The notes under the pieces are model-generated. The model did not search any database. It saw only the letters and a program-made list of their open reading frames with translations, and was not told the origin of the DNA. The position numbers and the translations under genes were made by a program. Positions 15,706 through 25,256 of a stretch of DNA of 64,000 bases are shown in pieces. Every line of letters starts with the position of its first letter. Position 1 is the stretch's first letter. The stretch comes from SAR324 cluster bacterium (lineage in GTDB: Bacteria; SAR324; NAC60-12), in assembly GCA_015231825.1 (NCBI GenBank), contig JADGAV010000028.1, positions 1-64,000 on the forward strand. The letters are read 5' to 3'.

Positions 15706-18700
15706 TCACTTCGAAACTGAATGGGAATGGTCTGTGGGTTCAATGACAAACAGCAAATCTCCCCGACTGACTGTTTGCCGGTCTTCAGGGATAATTTTTT
15801 TAATTTGATAGGAGGAAGCCGCAGGATAGAGCAACTCTCCATCTCCACCTTTGAAAGCCAACAATGTGAGTTCATTGAACACTTTCATCGATTCCAGGAG
15901 ACACAAGGTTTGATCAACGCTTATTTTTTGTCCTTCTTCTACGAATGTTGGATCATCGGGAGAAGAAGCCCGATAAAAGGAACCGGTTTGAGGAGAAAGA
16001 ACTTTCAATTCTTTAGAGTCTGGAATAGAAATCGTTTGCTGATCAATAGCGGTCCCTATATCTCCCGCATAACGTTTGGTGCTTTTCAACAACTCATCCG
16101 TGTTGATCTCCTTAAGGAAATGGTTCAAAAACCGCGTGTCATAATTTCCTGATTGAAAAGTTTCATTTTCCAGAATTGCCTTTGAAAGTGCCAGGTTTGT
16201 AGAGATCCCGGTGATCCGGACTTTTTCCAAGTATTTCAATAGTGTTTGAATCACTATTTCACGACTCTCCCCCCATGCGACGATTTGTGCCACCAGACTG
16301 TCATAAAACGGAGGCACCACACTGTTTGTGCGAATTGCAGAAATGACCCGCACATTTTCTTTTGCTGGAAAGGCCACTTCCGTTACCTTACCCGGATCTG
16401 GTAAAAACGAGATCGTGTGATCAGAATTGATTTCAATCTTTTCTGCAGTGATTCGCAATTCAATTGAATGTCCCTTAATTTCAAAAGACAGTTCTTCAAT
16501 ACTTTCCCCTTCAGCGACTTTCAATTGTTGTTGAACTAAATCGACTCCGGTGACCATTTCTGAAACCGTATGTTCCACCTGAAGCCGGGTATTCATTTCC
16601 ATAAAGTAGACTTTCTGGTCAGTCCGGTCATAAATGAATTCAACGGTTCCCGCCCCAATATAGTCGATTTCATCTATGATTGCCTGTGAATAACCATAAA
16701 GTTGGTCTGCAATATGCTTTGGGATCGTGTCGTCTGCGGATTCCTCAATGAGTTTCTGATAATTTCGTTGAACGGTGCAATCCCGCATACCCATCATTTT
16801 TGTATTGCCGTGAGTGTCCCGCAGTATTTGAACTTCAACATGGCGCATGGAGACAATATATTTCTCCAAATAGAGATCGCCGTTTCCAAATGCCCCCAAC
16901 GCTTCCTGAGACATTTGCGAAAATATGTCCTTAAAGCTTTCCGCTTCATCGACGACCCGGATCCCCTTGCCCCCACCTCCATGGGTGGCTTTTATCAGCA
17001 CCGGAAAACCAATTTCTTCGGCAACAATTATCGCCTGTGAAGGATCAATCAATGCTCCTTCACTGCCGGGCACTACAGGAATCTTCAAATGCTTTGCCGT
17101 AGCAAGAGCATTGGACTTATTGCCCATCATATCCATACTGTTTGCTGTGGGACCGATGAAATTGAAGCCATGCTCACGGCAAACCTTTGCATAAGTGGAA
17201 TGCTCAGAAAGAAAGCCAATTCCCGGATGAATCGAATCCGCTTCTTCCTGTTCCGCAATCAGAATCACACTCATTGCATTGAGATAGCTTTCCTGAGCAG
17301 TATTTCCTCCCAGGCAGATCAATCGATCATTTTTCTTCAGCAAACGGGTTGGAAAACTGTCCATATCCGGGTCAGACTGTACCAGTACCACTTCTATGTT
17401 ATTGGCATGGGCAGCCAGAATCAATCGGGTTGCTGTGCATCCTCTGGCGTGAATCAACATTCGTTTGACAGGTCTCAGATGCAGTTTTTCCTTGATACTT
17501 CCTTTTTCAATCACTTCATCCTGCTTGAAGTGCGGATGATATTCTCCTGCCAGTATTCTTGAAACAACTTCTTTGACCGTCAGCTGAGCCAGAGGAATTT
17601 GAGGGTCAATTTCTTTCATTTTGGCATCAATCGCTTCATCAAAAGGGTTGTGTACCAAACCATCCATGCTGCCGGGAACTGTCGAAAGATAATTGGATAA
17701 AGTGGCATTGGTGGGCAAATGACTCTCGACTACCAACTGTCCTGCAAAAGACATCGTTGTTCCAGAAAAAAAGTAAGTCTTGACCAGGCGATGAGTGACG
17801 AAACTCGCCTGTGCCCCTCCGACACAATCTCGAAATCCAAAACAGATGACGGGCAACTCGCTGTCTTTGACAAAACGAGTGATCCGATCATTTAAGACCG
17901 GCATTGAGAAGAGAGCCCCTGCTCCTTCTTTAGTAAGCATCCCGCCGGCAGAAATGAACATAATGACTGGAAGATTGTGTTCTGTGCATTTTGCCAACAA
18001 GCGGCACAGTTTTTCACAGCTTGCCATGTCGAAAGCACCGGCTTGAAACTGCGTGTTGCTGATCGCCAATCCGACTTTGTTTCGCTGCTCTCCGTCAACA
18101 TAGGTTGCCAAACCCGTTACTATTGCCGAGGGCGCAATATCTTTTTCCAAAGCCGATTCAACGGCCTGGCGCAATCCAGGGAACCGGACGGGATCAGTAG
18201 TGATCCGATCTTTGAACAACTCCTCAAAATCTTCAAAAAAATAGTCAATAACCGACTTTGGAGTAATGGGATTTTTTTTATAATCCCGCAGCAGGTTTTG
18301 AATCAGGAGATCCTTGTAGGCACGATCAAGACGGTTCCAAAAGTCTTTAATTCCAATGTTACGGGGAGTTATTTTTCCATTGAACTTTTTACCCTCTTCA
18401 ACGGCAACATTCAGAGAGGGAAGGAGTGAAGAAAAATAATAGCGGACCAAACCGAACAATGGAGGACTCAAGCGCGGAAATGCACGTTGCTTCCAGTCAC
18501 TGATGGTTTGCATGATTTGGTCGCAGTTTTTTTGCGTAATAAAAAGCCGCAACCATTTAAAAAAGCGTTCTTTCGCGTCTGTGGCCTGCAAGCCCAAAGA
18601 CCTTGCTTCAATTTCACGAATCGCCAAATCAAAGGAACTTTCAAACAGGCGGGCAACAGATTTCTCAGAAATTTGATTGGTCCCGTTCAGTTCCCCGGCT

Positions 18701-20268
18701 ATCATAGGCAGTTGGTTCATGACGCCATCGTAAAGCAAATCAAATAAAATGATGTTCTGAAAATTTCTAATAAAACTTTGCTGCAGATGCTCGTTCGTTA
18801 GAGCTTCCAGCAGTGTCAGGTCTTTATCCAGGGAGGGCTTGGTGGGCTTGGTATTTTTGAGATGTTCATAGAGCATCGTTAAATTTTCAACCGCATTTTC
18901 TTTCCAATAATTGTAAAGGTAGAGCAGGGTTTCAGAGATAAATTCCTTGATCGAAGTCTCAAATTTTTCTTTGGGATCCCCGATAAAAAAAGCAACAAAT
19001 CGTCCCCGTTCGTTTTCTCTGTTTTGGAATGCTTCTGAAAAACGTTTGTATTTTTTGTACAAATCCTCCTGGTATCTGAGCTCCACTGGAGACTCGAGCC
19101 AATGTCTAAATTTTTCTTTTTGCTCCGCGGCCATTCTTTCCTGCAGCCGACCCTTTGGCGTTTCCAGCGTGCTGAGTCTCGAATAAGTCAAAATAGACTG
19201 GCTTTTGATTTTATGCCTCAGTTTGAGGAATCGCAAAAAACGGTTCACATCGCCAAAAATATTGAGAATCCCCGATGGTGTTTTGTCCGTCAGGGTATTG
19301 TCGGCAAGCAGCATTTCAGAAGGGTTGAGATAGTGATCCAAACTCTCCTGGTAGTGATCCCAAAAATATCCTCCATGACTTCTTAGCAGTTTTTTTGAAT
19401 TCTCTTCAATGCATTCAATAGCACTGAAAATTGCATTTTTGAGATTGTGGAGCAAGTGAGGTTCATCAGGAGTATAGTCCAAAATTCCGTCAAAATATCC
19501 CATCCCGTGAAGTTCATATGCAGAAACTCCAATGTATTGAGCACATTCTTCCCAAGAGAGATTGTACTTGCGTGCAATATTGCTCAACCCTTTGGGATAG
19601 ATGGTATTGAAAACACCATCCCTGACTGAAAGGAGAATGTTGGTTGTGGCTAAGCCAATTGCACCGCCGCTGTACCCTTGCCCAAAAACGATGCCGACCG
19701 TCGGGATTTCAAGATTGGCCATTTCTGTAATAAAAAATGAAATGCTATGCGCTTGATTGTTGAGGTTGGCTTCTGCATCCGATGCGGCGCCTGGAGTATC
19801 CATGAAGGTGATCAGTGGCATACTGTGAGATGCAAAAAAACGGGCTGCGTCTGCTGCTTTCAAGTGATGCTGGGGGTACCAGACGCCTGCCTGATTTTTA
19901 CGATTTTGGGCAATAAACCCGAATCGACGCAGACGCTTGTTGCTAACAAATTCCAATTCTGCAATATAGAGAGGTCCGTCAAGTTCTTCTTTGACTAACT
20001 TTCCTCCTAACGCTTTTATTGCTTCCGGCGCACTCCGACGTTTCAGATTTTCAGTAGGAAGAACGGTCTGACGAATATATTCGTCGACATCCAGTTTCTG
20101 GAGTCTTTCGATGTTTCGTTTGATTTCCTCTTCTGAAAGAATTCCCTGCAGCGAAGATTCATCAAAGTAGGGTGGACGTTCGCCTGGAAGAAGAGAAAGT
20201 TCACTCGACATGACTTCCGCTTGTAAAAACAGCGGACGTTTTTCTCTGGCGGAATTTTGACTTGTCAT
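15706..20268 (-). CDS. Single-chain biotin-dependent acyl-CoA carboxylase, order CT-alpha, CT-beta, BC, BCCP
   Basis: One polypeptide of about 1,520 residues carries a whole biotin-dependent carboxylase. Numbering is from a TTG four codons upstream. Residues 95-275 are AccA-like (PLITFMDTPGA, FGQGYSGGAIGL). Residues 275-715 are a mostly helical region I do not recognise. Residues 715-885 are AccD-like (FISAGGMLTKEGAGALFSM, CVGGAQASF). Residues 938-1390 are biotin carboxylase with HPGIGFLSE (1018), GGGGKG (1101-1106), QRNYQKLIEES and the catalytic MNTRLQVEH (1229-1237). Residues 1425-1515 are BCCP with biotinyl K1466 in ESMKV. All key residues look intact. Eukaryotic ACC runs BC-BCCP-CT, so the module order is inverted. 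Later ATG codons (20211) are possible starts. The acyl-CoA substrate is not clear. Confidence 0.93.
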   Translation of the reverse strand: MTSQNSAREKRPLFLQAEVMSSELSLLPGERPPYFDESSLQGILSEEEIKRNIERLQKLDVDEYIRQTVLPTENLKRRSAPEAIKALGGKLVKEELDGPLYIAELEFVSNKRLRRFGFIAQNRKNQAGVWYPQHHLKAADAARFFASHSMPLITFMDTPGAASDAEANLNNQAHSISFFITEMANLEIPTVGIVFGQGYSGGAIGLATTNILLSVRDGVFNTIYPKGLSNIARKYNLSWEECAQYIGVSAYELHGMGYFDGILDYTPDEPHLLHNLKNAIFSAIECIEENSKKLLRSHGGYFWDHYQESLDHYLNPSEMLLADNTLTDKTPSGILNIFGDVNRFLRFLKLRHKIKSQSILTYSRLSTLETPKGRLQERMAAEQKEKFRHWLESPVELRYQEDLYKKYKRFSEAFQNRENERGRFVAFFIGDPKEKFETSIKEFISETLLYLYNYWKENAVENLTMLYEHLKNTKPTKPSLDKDLTLLEALTNEHLQQSFIRNFQNIILFDLLYDGVMNQLPMIAGELNGTNQISEKSVARLFESSFDLAIREIEARSLGLQATDAKERFFKWLRLFITQKNCDQIMQTISDWKQRAFPRLSPPLFGLVRYYFSSLLPSLNVAVEEGKKFNGKITPRNIGIKDFWNRLDRAYKDLLIQNLLRDYKKNPITPKSVIDYFFEDFEELFKDRITTDPVRFPGLRQAVESALEKDIAPSAIVTGLATYVDGEQRNKVGLAISNTQFQAGAFDMASCEKLCRLLAKCTEHNLPVIMFISAGGMLTKEGAGALFSMPVLNDRITRFVKDSELPVICFGFRDCVGGAQASFVTHRLVKTYFFSGTTMSFAGQLVVESHLPTNATLSNYLSTVPGSMDGLVHNPFDEAIDAKMKEIDPQIPLAQLTVKEVVSRILAGEYHPHFKQDEVIEKGSIKEKLHLRPVKRMLIHARGCTATRLILAAHANNIEVVLVQSDPDMDSFPTRLLKKNDRLICLGGNTAQESYLNAMSVILIAEQEEADSIHPGIGFLSEHSTYAKVCREHGFNFIGPTANSMDMMGNKSNALATAKHLKIPVVPGSEGALIDPSQAIIVAEEIGFPVLIKATHGGGGKGIRVVDEAESFKDIFSQMSQEALGAFGNGDLYLEKYIVSMRHVEVQILRDTHGNTKMMGMRDCTVQRNYQKLIEESADDTIPKHIADQLYGYSQAIIDEIDYIGAGTVEFIYDRTDQKVYFMEMNTRLQVEHTVSEMVTGVDLVQQQLKVAEGESIEELSFEIKGHSIELRITAEKIEINSDHTISFLPDPGKVTEVAFPAKENVRVISAIRTNSVVPPFYDSLVAQIVAWGESREIVIQTLLKYLEKVRITGISTNLALSKAILENETFQSGNYDTRFLNHFLKEINTDELLKSTKRYAGDIGTAIDQQTISIPDSKELKVLSPQTGSFYRASSPDDPTFVEEGQKISVDQTLCLLESMKVFNELTLLAFKGGDGELLYPAASSYQIKKIIPEDRQTVSRGDLLFVIEPTDHSHSVSK

Positions 20269-20346
20269 AGGGTGGGCCAATTGCTAATTCGAAGAGATAG
20301 TCTGTTGATGAAAATTATTTCAAATCCATTAAATATATCATTCTCT

Positions 20347-20835
20347 ATGAGTAAAGTACAATACATCAATCATGAATTATTAGAGATGGTCTGCGGTCAA
20401 TCTGCAACTTCTCAAAGAAGGAGAAAAAACTACAACTTCCACCAGCCTGCAGATCCTGCCCAACGGATGCTCAATGCCCTTGAACCGGACAGCTATGTCT
20501 GCCCTCATCGCCATAGCACACCTCCCAAAGACGAAGGATTTTTAATTCTCCAGGGCAGGGGAGCCGCGATTGTTTTTAAAGATGACGGGAAAATATCAGA
20601 AATTTTTCCGCTCGACCCTTCTAAAAATCTATGGGGCGTTGATATTCCGGCAGGGCGTTTTCATACCATCGTTGCCCTTGCTTCTAAGACCGTCTTTTAT
20701 GAAGTAAAACCAGGCCCTTATAATCCTCTAACGGACAAAGGATTTGCTCCCTGGGCTCCACCAGAAGGTCATCCGGATGCAATTGCATATCATCAGGAAC
20801 TGATCCACCTTGTTTCAGAATCAGGGCAAATTTAG
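20347..20835 (+). CDS. WbuC family cupin metalloprotein
   Basis: The 162-residue protein matches the WbuC cupin family: RRRKNYNFH, then DPAQRMLNALEPDSYVCPHRH, an acidic FLILQGRG turn, GRFHTIVAL, and the strongly conserved ending EVKPGPYNP...DKGFAPWAPPEG. The cupin metal ligands (two His in PHRH, an acidic residue in PKDEGF, His in FHT) are present. WbuC genes usually sit with O-antigen synthesis genes, but here it is a singleton divergent from the carboxylase gene with about 80 bases between starts. The frame is open to 20257, but homology begins at ATG 20347. The 3' end overlaps the TPR lipoprotein gene by four bases, convergently. Confidence 0.88.
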   Translation: MSKVQYINHELLEMVCGQSATSQRRRKNYNFHQPADPAQRMLNALEPDSYVCPHRHSTPPKDEGFLILQGRGAAIVFKDDGKISEIFPLDPSKNLWGVDIPAGRFHTIVALASKTVFYEVKPGPYNPLTDKGFAPWAPPEGHPDAIAYHQELIHLVSESGQI

Positions 20836-22799
20836 TTTGAGACTTCGGTTTTTTGTAACACTGCAGGCAGATTTGGCGTTTCCTCTGCCGAAGGGGAGAA
20901 AAGTTCCTGATAACCGAGAACAGGGGAGGCGACGGGGAAAAGGAGACGTTTTTCTATCCCGATTCCTCGAGATTTCAAAACCGGATCCATCGCCTGATTA
21001 TAGAGCTGCAGGTAGCGCAGGGTCTGTTTTGGAGTTTTGAGTTGCTCGGAAATATAAATCATGCGATCAAGAAAAATTGATTTTAACGGATGCTCCTGCT
21101 CCAAAACTTTCAAAATCAGATCACGGGCCAATTCCCATTTCTGCTGGAGAAGATAAGATGCACTGAGGGCTTCAACGAGATAAATATTGCGCGGAAAATT
21201 TTCCAGGCCGCTGAGGTAAGTTTCCTGAGCCATTTCCTCTTTCCCCTGATAACGGTAAAAATCACCCACCAGTCGGTGAATGAATCCCTCTCCATTTTTT
21301 TTCTCCATCAGAGGATTTAAGAGAGTCACAGCCATTTCAATACCTCCAAGCCGATAAAGGGCAACAGCATGCAGGTAATGGCTTTCCCAATCATTTTGAT
21401 ATTTTTGAATGAGAGGTTCGGTTACGGCCAGCAATGCCTGATACTTTTGCTGAAAATAAAAGACTCTAGCTAAAGAGAACTGAAGGATGTCATTGTCCTG
21501 AACCAACTGGATCTGGCGGATTAATTTTTCTGCTTCTCCATATTTCCCCTGAAGGGTTAACAGATCTACCTGAAGTCTGAGCAGTTCAGGGTCAAGAAGA
21601 TCCTTTTTCAGCAGCGTATTCAGTTGCTGTTCTACTTCGTAAAATTCTCCTTTGATTAATCGCCGGCGCAAGGACAAGAGTTGGTAATCACGGTTTAAGG
21701 GGGCCAGATCAAGGACTCTATTCAGGGCTAAATCCCCGTGCAGAAAATCGCCAGATTTGAAAAGAATTGAAGCTTTCAGGTATAATGCGTGGGCCTGATC
21801 CTCATCAATTTCCAGGCTTCGGTTCAACCATACCAGGGCTTGTGTTAAATCCCCTTCCTGGATTAAAAGCAAAGCAAACTCAATCATGATTTGAGGATGC
21901 AGAGGGTTCTGATTCAGCAAATTTTCCAGCATTTTTTTCGCTTGAATCAATTGGAATTGCTGAATCAGGATCTGCACCTGAATCAACTGATCCTGGAACT
22001 TCAAGCTTCCACTTTGTTCCATTTTTTCAATCAGCAAAAGGGCACTGTCCCAGTCTTGCTGAGCGAACAAAATCTTGAGATGCTCATGTTTTGCCAGGTA
22101 GGACTGGGGCCTTTTTTCCAGGAGCTGCTCAACTAAAGTTTTTGCATAGTAGTAGTTGCCCTGTCCTGAGATGATTCGAACTCGCAGCACCATCATTTCC
22201 CAGTTGTTGGGCTCCAAAAGCAATCCCGCACTAATAGCTTTTCTTGCCTCTTCGTACTCTTTCTGAATAAATTTCAAACGGGCGAGGTGGTATAGAGCTT
22301 CAACAAACCGCGGTTCCCGGTTGATTGCTTCTTCCAATGTTGCTGATCCGCGTTCATATTCACCAATAATTTCGTAAACGAGAGCAAGTTTCAAATAAGA
22401 AGAAAGAAGGTCCGGTTTCAGCCGAATTGCCGATTTGAATGCGTTTTCCGATATTCCATACCGCTTTGTTCTCAAAGCGATCTCACCCAACAACTCAAAA
22501 TAGAGTCCGTTGATCGGAGCCAATTGAGTCGCTCTTTTAATATGCTCTTCCGCTTCAGAAAAATTCTCCTGTTCCATGAAAACAAAAGCCAGGCGGTAGT
22601 ATGCGGAAGCATCATTCGGGTTTTGTGCTAAAATTGACTTCTGGCTGGCAATCACCTCTTCTGCATTGTTATTGATGACCGGCAGGGGTTGGGTCATCGG
22701 GGATTGGGCGGGCCCGTTGCAGTTGATCAAAGTAAGGCAAAACAAAACAGGTATCAGGGTTGAATTTAAAAGGGAATTTTTCATGATTTTAAGAAGCAT
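20832..22799 (-). CDS. TPR-repeat lipoprotein
   Basis: The 655-residue protein has a lipoprotein signal peptide (lipobox LINC, lipidated Cys about residue 27). At least a dozen tetratricopeptide repeats then run from about residue 48 to 620. Repeats show the A/G-x-Y pattern, for example ASAYYRLAFVFMEQENFSEAEEHI and GLYFELLGEIALRTKRYGISENAF. Such proteins act as scaffolds in envelope assembly or exopolysaccharide and secretion systems. It follows an unrelated lipoprotein gene by 18 bases and probably shares its transcript. No catalytic domain is present. An internal ATG at 22784 is an alternative start; neither has a clear SD. Confidence 0.88.
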   Translation of the reverse strand: MLLKIMKNSLLNSTLIPVLFCLTLINCNGPAQSPMTQPLPVINNNAEEVIASQKSILAQNPNDASAYYRLAFVFMEQENFSEAEEHIKRATQLAPINGLYFELLGEIALRTKRYGISENAFKSAIRLKPDLLSSYLKLALVYEIIGEYERGSATLEEAINREPRFVEALYHLARLKFIQKEYEEARKAISAGLLLEPNNWEMMVLRVRIISGQGNYYYAKTLVEQLLEKRPQSYLAKHEHLKILFAQQDWDSALLLIEKMEQSGSLKFQDQLIQVQILIQQFQLIQAKKMLENLLNQNPLHPQIMIEFALLLIQEGDLTQALVWLNRSLEIDEDQAHALYLKASILFKSGDFLHGDLALNRVLDLAPLNRDYQLLSLRRRLIKGEFYEVEQQLNTLLKKDLLDPELLRLQVDLLTLQGKYGEAEKLIRQIQLVQDNDILQFSLARVFYFQQKYQALLAVTEPLIQKYQNDWESHYLHAVALYRLGGIEMAVTLLNPLMEKKNGEGFIHRLVGDFYRYQGKEEMAQETYLSGLENFPRNIYLVEALSASYLLQQKWELARDLILKVLEQEHPLKSIFLDRMIYISEQLKTPKQTLRYLQLYNQAMDPVLKSRGIGIEKRLLFPVASPVLGYQELFSPSAEETPNLPAVLQKTEVSN

Positions 22800-22817
22800 C
22801 CGATGGAATATTTGATT

Positions 22818-23663
22818 TTAAGGATTGGGTTTTAAAGAGATAACATAAGTCGAAGAAGCGCCACTTTCGTTGCCTCGAGAATCCACCCATCTCATCTGAT
22901 AAAGAAAGGCCTTTTCGCCAGGAACCTGATAGTCGATAAAAAAATTTTCAGCAATCGGTTTCCGGTTAATCGGGGTTTCCGGCCAGGCGTCGCCCTGATT
23001 TTTTTTATAGAGATTGACCCGATAAAATAGTTTTCTCTGCACAACTTCATCCCGATTGGGAAAATAAAACTCAATTTTTTCCTGTTGAGGTTTCCATGAA
23101 AAGCGGAGCAGACGGAAGTTTTTTACTGAAGAAGGCAATGCTGCAACTGGAAATTTGGGCAGTTCTGGCAGCGAAGATTTGGGCAGCCAATGCCATTGCA
23201 AAGGAGGCATCTCAGGAAAATCTACAAATCCCCTAAAATTTGCAACTTGCGGATTGTTAAAATTTTCCCCATCTTCGCTTTGGTGCATGACTTTGTAGAG
23301 GTAAAATTTGAGATCTTTACGAATCGCCGGGTAGAAGAATACTTGCTTTCCGGAAATAATAAAATGTTCTGAAGGAAATGGAGCAATATAAACTTTACTC
23401 AATTGAGGAATACAGTTCGTACAGTCAGGTTCCACCTGCAATTCCTCAATTTTAAACTGTTCTGAATTTCCTGTTTCGGGGATAGCTTTTTTCATCTCCC
23501 AGAAAAGCCGGAGTTGTTCTCCACGTTGTATGACCTTTAAATGCTGGAAGGAAGTCTTCACTATGTTGGGGCGGGGAGGCGTGCGGCGACCGCATGAGTT
23601 GAGAAAAATCAAACCAATGCTCAACATCCCGATTAAAAATAAATGCTTCGTTTTTATAGACAA
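22818..23663 (-). CDS. Lipoprotein with a C-terminal fibronectin III-like domain
   Basis: The recognisable part is a 281-residue lipoprotein: a short n-region (SIKTKH), hydrophobic segment and lipobox LNSC followed by GRRTPPRP, a typical outer-membrane-sorted tether. I place the start at TTG 23663. The frame remains open to 23912, but the upstream part overlaps the divergent HAD gene and lacks protein character. The C-terminal 75 residues (YRVNLYKKNQG to VDSRGNESG) read like an FnIII beta-sandwich. Function is unknown. It precedes the TPR lipoprotein by 18 bases, so the pair may work in the same envelope complex. Confidence 0.75.
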   Translation of the reverse strand: MSIKTKHLFLIGMLSIGLIFLNSCGRRTPPRPNIVKTSFQHLKVIQRGEQLRLFWEMKKAIPETGNSEQFKIEELQVEPDCTNCIPQLSKVYIAPFPSEHFIISGKQVFFYPAIRKDLKFYLYKVMHQSEDGENFNNPQVANFRGFVDFPEMPPLQWHWLPKSSLPELPKFPVAALPSSVKNFRLLRFSWKPQQEKIEFYFPNRDEVVQRKLFYRVNLYKKNQGDAWPETPINRKPIAENFFIDYQVPGEKAFLYQMRWVDSRGNESGASSTYVISLKPNP

Positions 23664-23763
23664 CTGAAATTCTCGAATATGGATAAACGGAAAATTTCTG
23701 CTGCTTTTTTCAATTCGAGCAGCTTTAATAGCTTGCAGAACCTTGACACCCTCAAAATTGAAC

Positions 23764-24375
23764 ATGGCTCCAATTCCAATTCTGAAACGTAATTTCTGGG
23801 TTTTTGACCTGGATGGTACTTTGACCGTTCCAGTCCATGATTTTTCTGCAATTCGTAAAACTCTTGGAATTTCTTCTGCAAAGCAGGGGATTCTGGAATC
23901 CCTGGCCGCCATGCCGCAAGAAAAGGCCCGAGTTCTTTACGACAAACTGGATCGTATCGAAATCGAGCTGGCACGTAAAACGAAACCGGCTTTAGGACTT
24001 TTTTCTGTCTTATCCACGCTCAATCAGAGAGATTGTCAGCTTGGAATTCTCACCCGCAATACTCAACAGAATGCATGGCTTTCTTTGCAGGCCATGCAAG
24101 TTGAGTCATTTTTTGAAAAAGAAACGGTGCTTGGACGCGAAAACGCATCCCCAAAACCCGATCCTGGCGGTGTTCTCAAACTGTCCGATCACTGGAAATC
24201 AAGTCCAGAGGAAATGGTGATGGTCGGTGACTACCTGTTCGACCTGCAAGCAGGACGAGCGGCAGGAACAGCGACGATTCATGTCGACAGAACATCAACC
24301 TTCCCCTGGCCGGAATGGATGGATCTTGGGGTCACGACGCTTCTTGAGTTATCCGAGAAACTGGAACAGAATTGA
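23764..24375 (+). CDS. HAD-superfamily phosphatase (phosphoglycolate phosphatase-like)
   Basis: The protein has about 203 residues from ATG 23764. HAD motif I is DLDGT (nucleophile about D15, acid D17), motif II lies in GILTRNT, motif III is the Lys in ASPKPDPG, and motif IV is MVGDYLFDLQAGRAAG. The layout with an alpha-helical cap after motif I fits subfamily IA (Gph/PGMB type). Phosphoglycolate or another small phosphomonoester is a plausible substrate. The last 44 bases overlap the 3' end of the convergent racemase-like gene, so both proteins share DNA for about 14 codons. Confidence 0.92.
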   Translation: MAPIPILKRNFWVFDLDGTLTVPVHDFSAIRKTLGISSAKQGILESLAAMPQEKARVLYDKLDRIEIELARKTKPALGLFSVLSTLNQRDCQLGILTRNTQQNAWLSLQAMQVESFFEKETVLGRENASPKPDPGGVLKLSDHWKSSPEEMVMVGDYLFDLQAGRAAGTATIHVDRTSTFPWPEWMDLGVTTLLELSEKLEQN

Positions 24376-25066
24376 GTGCTTCCGCCACGGCAACTCGTGC
24401 CAATACATCCATTGGATCCAAAGCCCATTCAGTTTCATTTTCAAACAACAATGGCAGTTCGGTGCATCCCAGGACCAGCTGATCCACTCCCAGGTTTTGA
24501 AACCATATTCTGACCTCCTCAATGGCCTGGAGCAAAGTTTTTGATTTGTTCCCTTTCTTGATTTCACCGATTACTTCCATCACTTTTTGGCTCAAAAACT
24601 GATTTGGAATCAAAATTTCCAAGGAGAATGCTTCTCCTTTTTTCTGAAACACCTCTGTTTTTTGAGTACCGATTGTCGAGAGCAATCCCACTTTCTTGAG
24701 TTGCAAATTTTCGACCAGAAAACGAACTGTTTCTTCAATCATATCAAACACGGGAATATTGACTGCAGCTTTTATATCTTCAATCCAAAAATGCGCGGTA
24801 TTGCATGGAATGACAATAAAAGAAGCGCCTCCCTCCTCTAAAATTTTTGCAGATTCCTCAAGTGCTTTTGCTGTTTTTTCCAGCTGATTACTCAGAATGG
24901 CATCGGTCCGGTTGGGAATTTGCGGATTTGAATAAATCAGGGTGGGGATGTGGTCCTGATCTTTTTGAGCAGGTGTGTTGTCAAGGATTTTCTGGTAAAA
25001 AAAAATGCTCGCTTCGGGCCCCATTCCGCCTAAAATCCCTATAGTTTTCATTGCTTTTTCTGACAA
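24332..25066 (-). CDS. Aspartate/glutamate racemase family protein
   Basis: This 244-residue PLP-independent racemase of the Asp/Glu family has the two catalytic cysteines: C88 in VIPCNTAH and C201 in LGCTELPLL. GGMGPEAS near the N-terminus is the substrate-loop signature of aspartate racemases. The start is TTG 25066 with GAGGAG six bases upstream; the internal ATG at 25051 has no SD. It probably makes D-aspartate or a related D-amino acid. The gene is divergent from a D-cysteine desulfhydrase homologue, so two D-amino-acid genes share one promoter region. Confidence 0.93.
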   Translation of the reverse strand: MSEKAMKTIGILGGMGPEASIFFYQKILDNTPAQKDQDHIPTLIYSNPQIPNRTDAILSNQLEKTAKALEESAKILEEGGASFIVIPCNTAHFWIEDIKAAVNIPVFDMIEETVRFLVENLQLKKVGLLSTIGTQKTEVFQKKGEAFSLEILIPNQFLSQKVMEVIGEIKKGNKSKTLLQAIEEVRIWFQNLGVDQLVLGCTELPLLFENETEWALDPMDVLARVAVAEALNSVPVSRITQEAS

Positions 25067-25090
25067 ATTTTTCTCCTCAATGATTAAAAA

Positions 25091-25118
25091 TTAGCATAAT
25101 AATTTGATATACTATAAC
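25091..25118 (+). promoter_or_regulatory. Candidate sigma-70 promoter for the D-cysteine desulfhydrase-propionyl-CoA synthetase unit
   Basis: TTAGCA at 25091-25096 is followed by 16 bases and TATAAC at 25113-25118 in a very AT-rich stretch. The -35 is imperfect and the start codon is about 140 bases downstream. A second overlapping pair (TTGATA at 25104, GATAAT at 25125) is possible, so the exact site is uncertain. Confidence 0.35.
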
Positions 25119-25256
25119 ATTTGGGATAATTTTATTAAATCTATTAAACTGCTTTTCTCCCTGCCGAAATGAAAATATTTATTCGATCTACTCGTTGATT
25201 TTTTTCAGATGGGGAGACGAGTCTTTTCTCATCGATTTAAATAGTACAGGAGCCTC

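Noticed and set aside
17089..18429. Long plus-strand frames (150-157 codons) inside the carboxylase gene
   Set aside because: They lie antisense to strongly conserved BC and CT domains, and their composition follows from the codon bias of the real gene.
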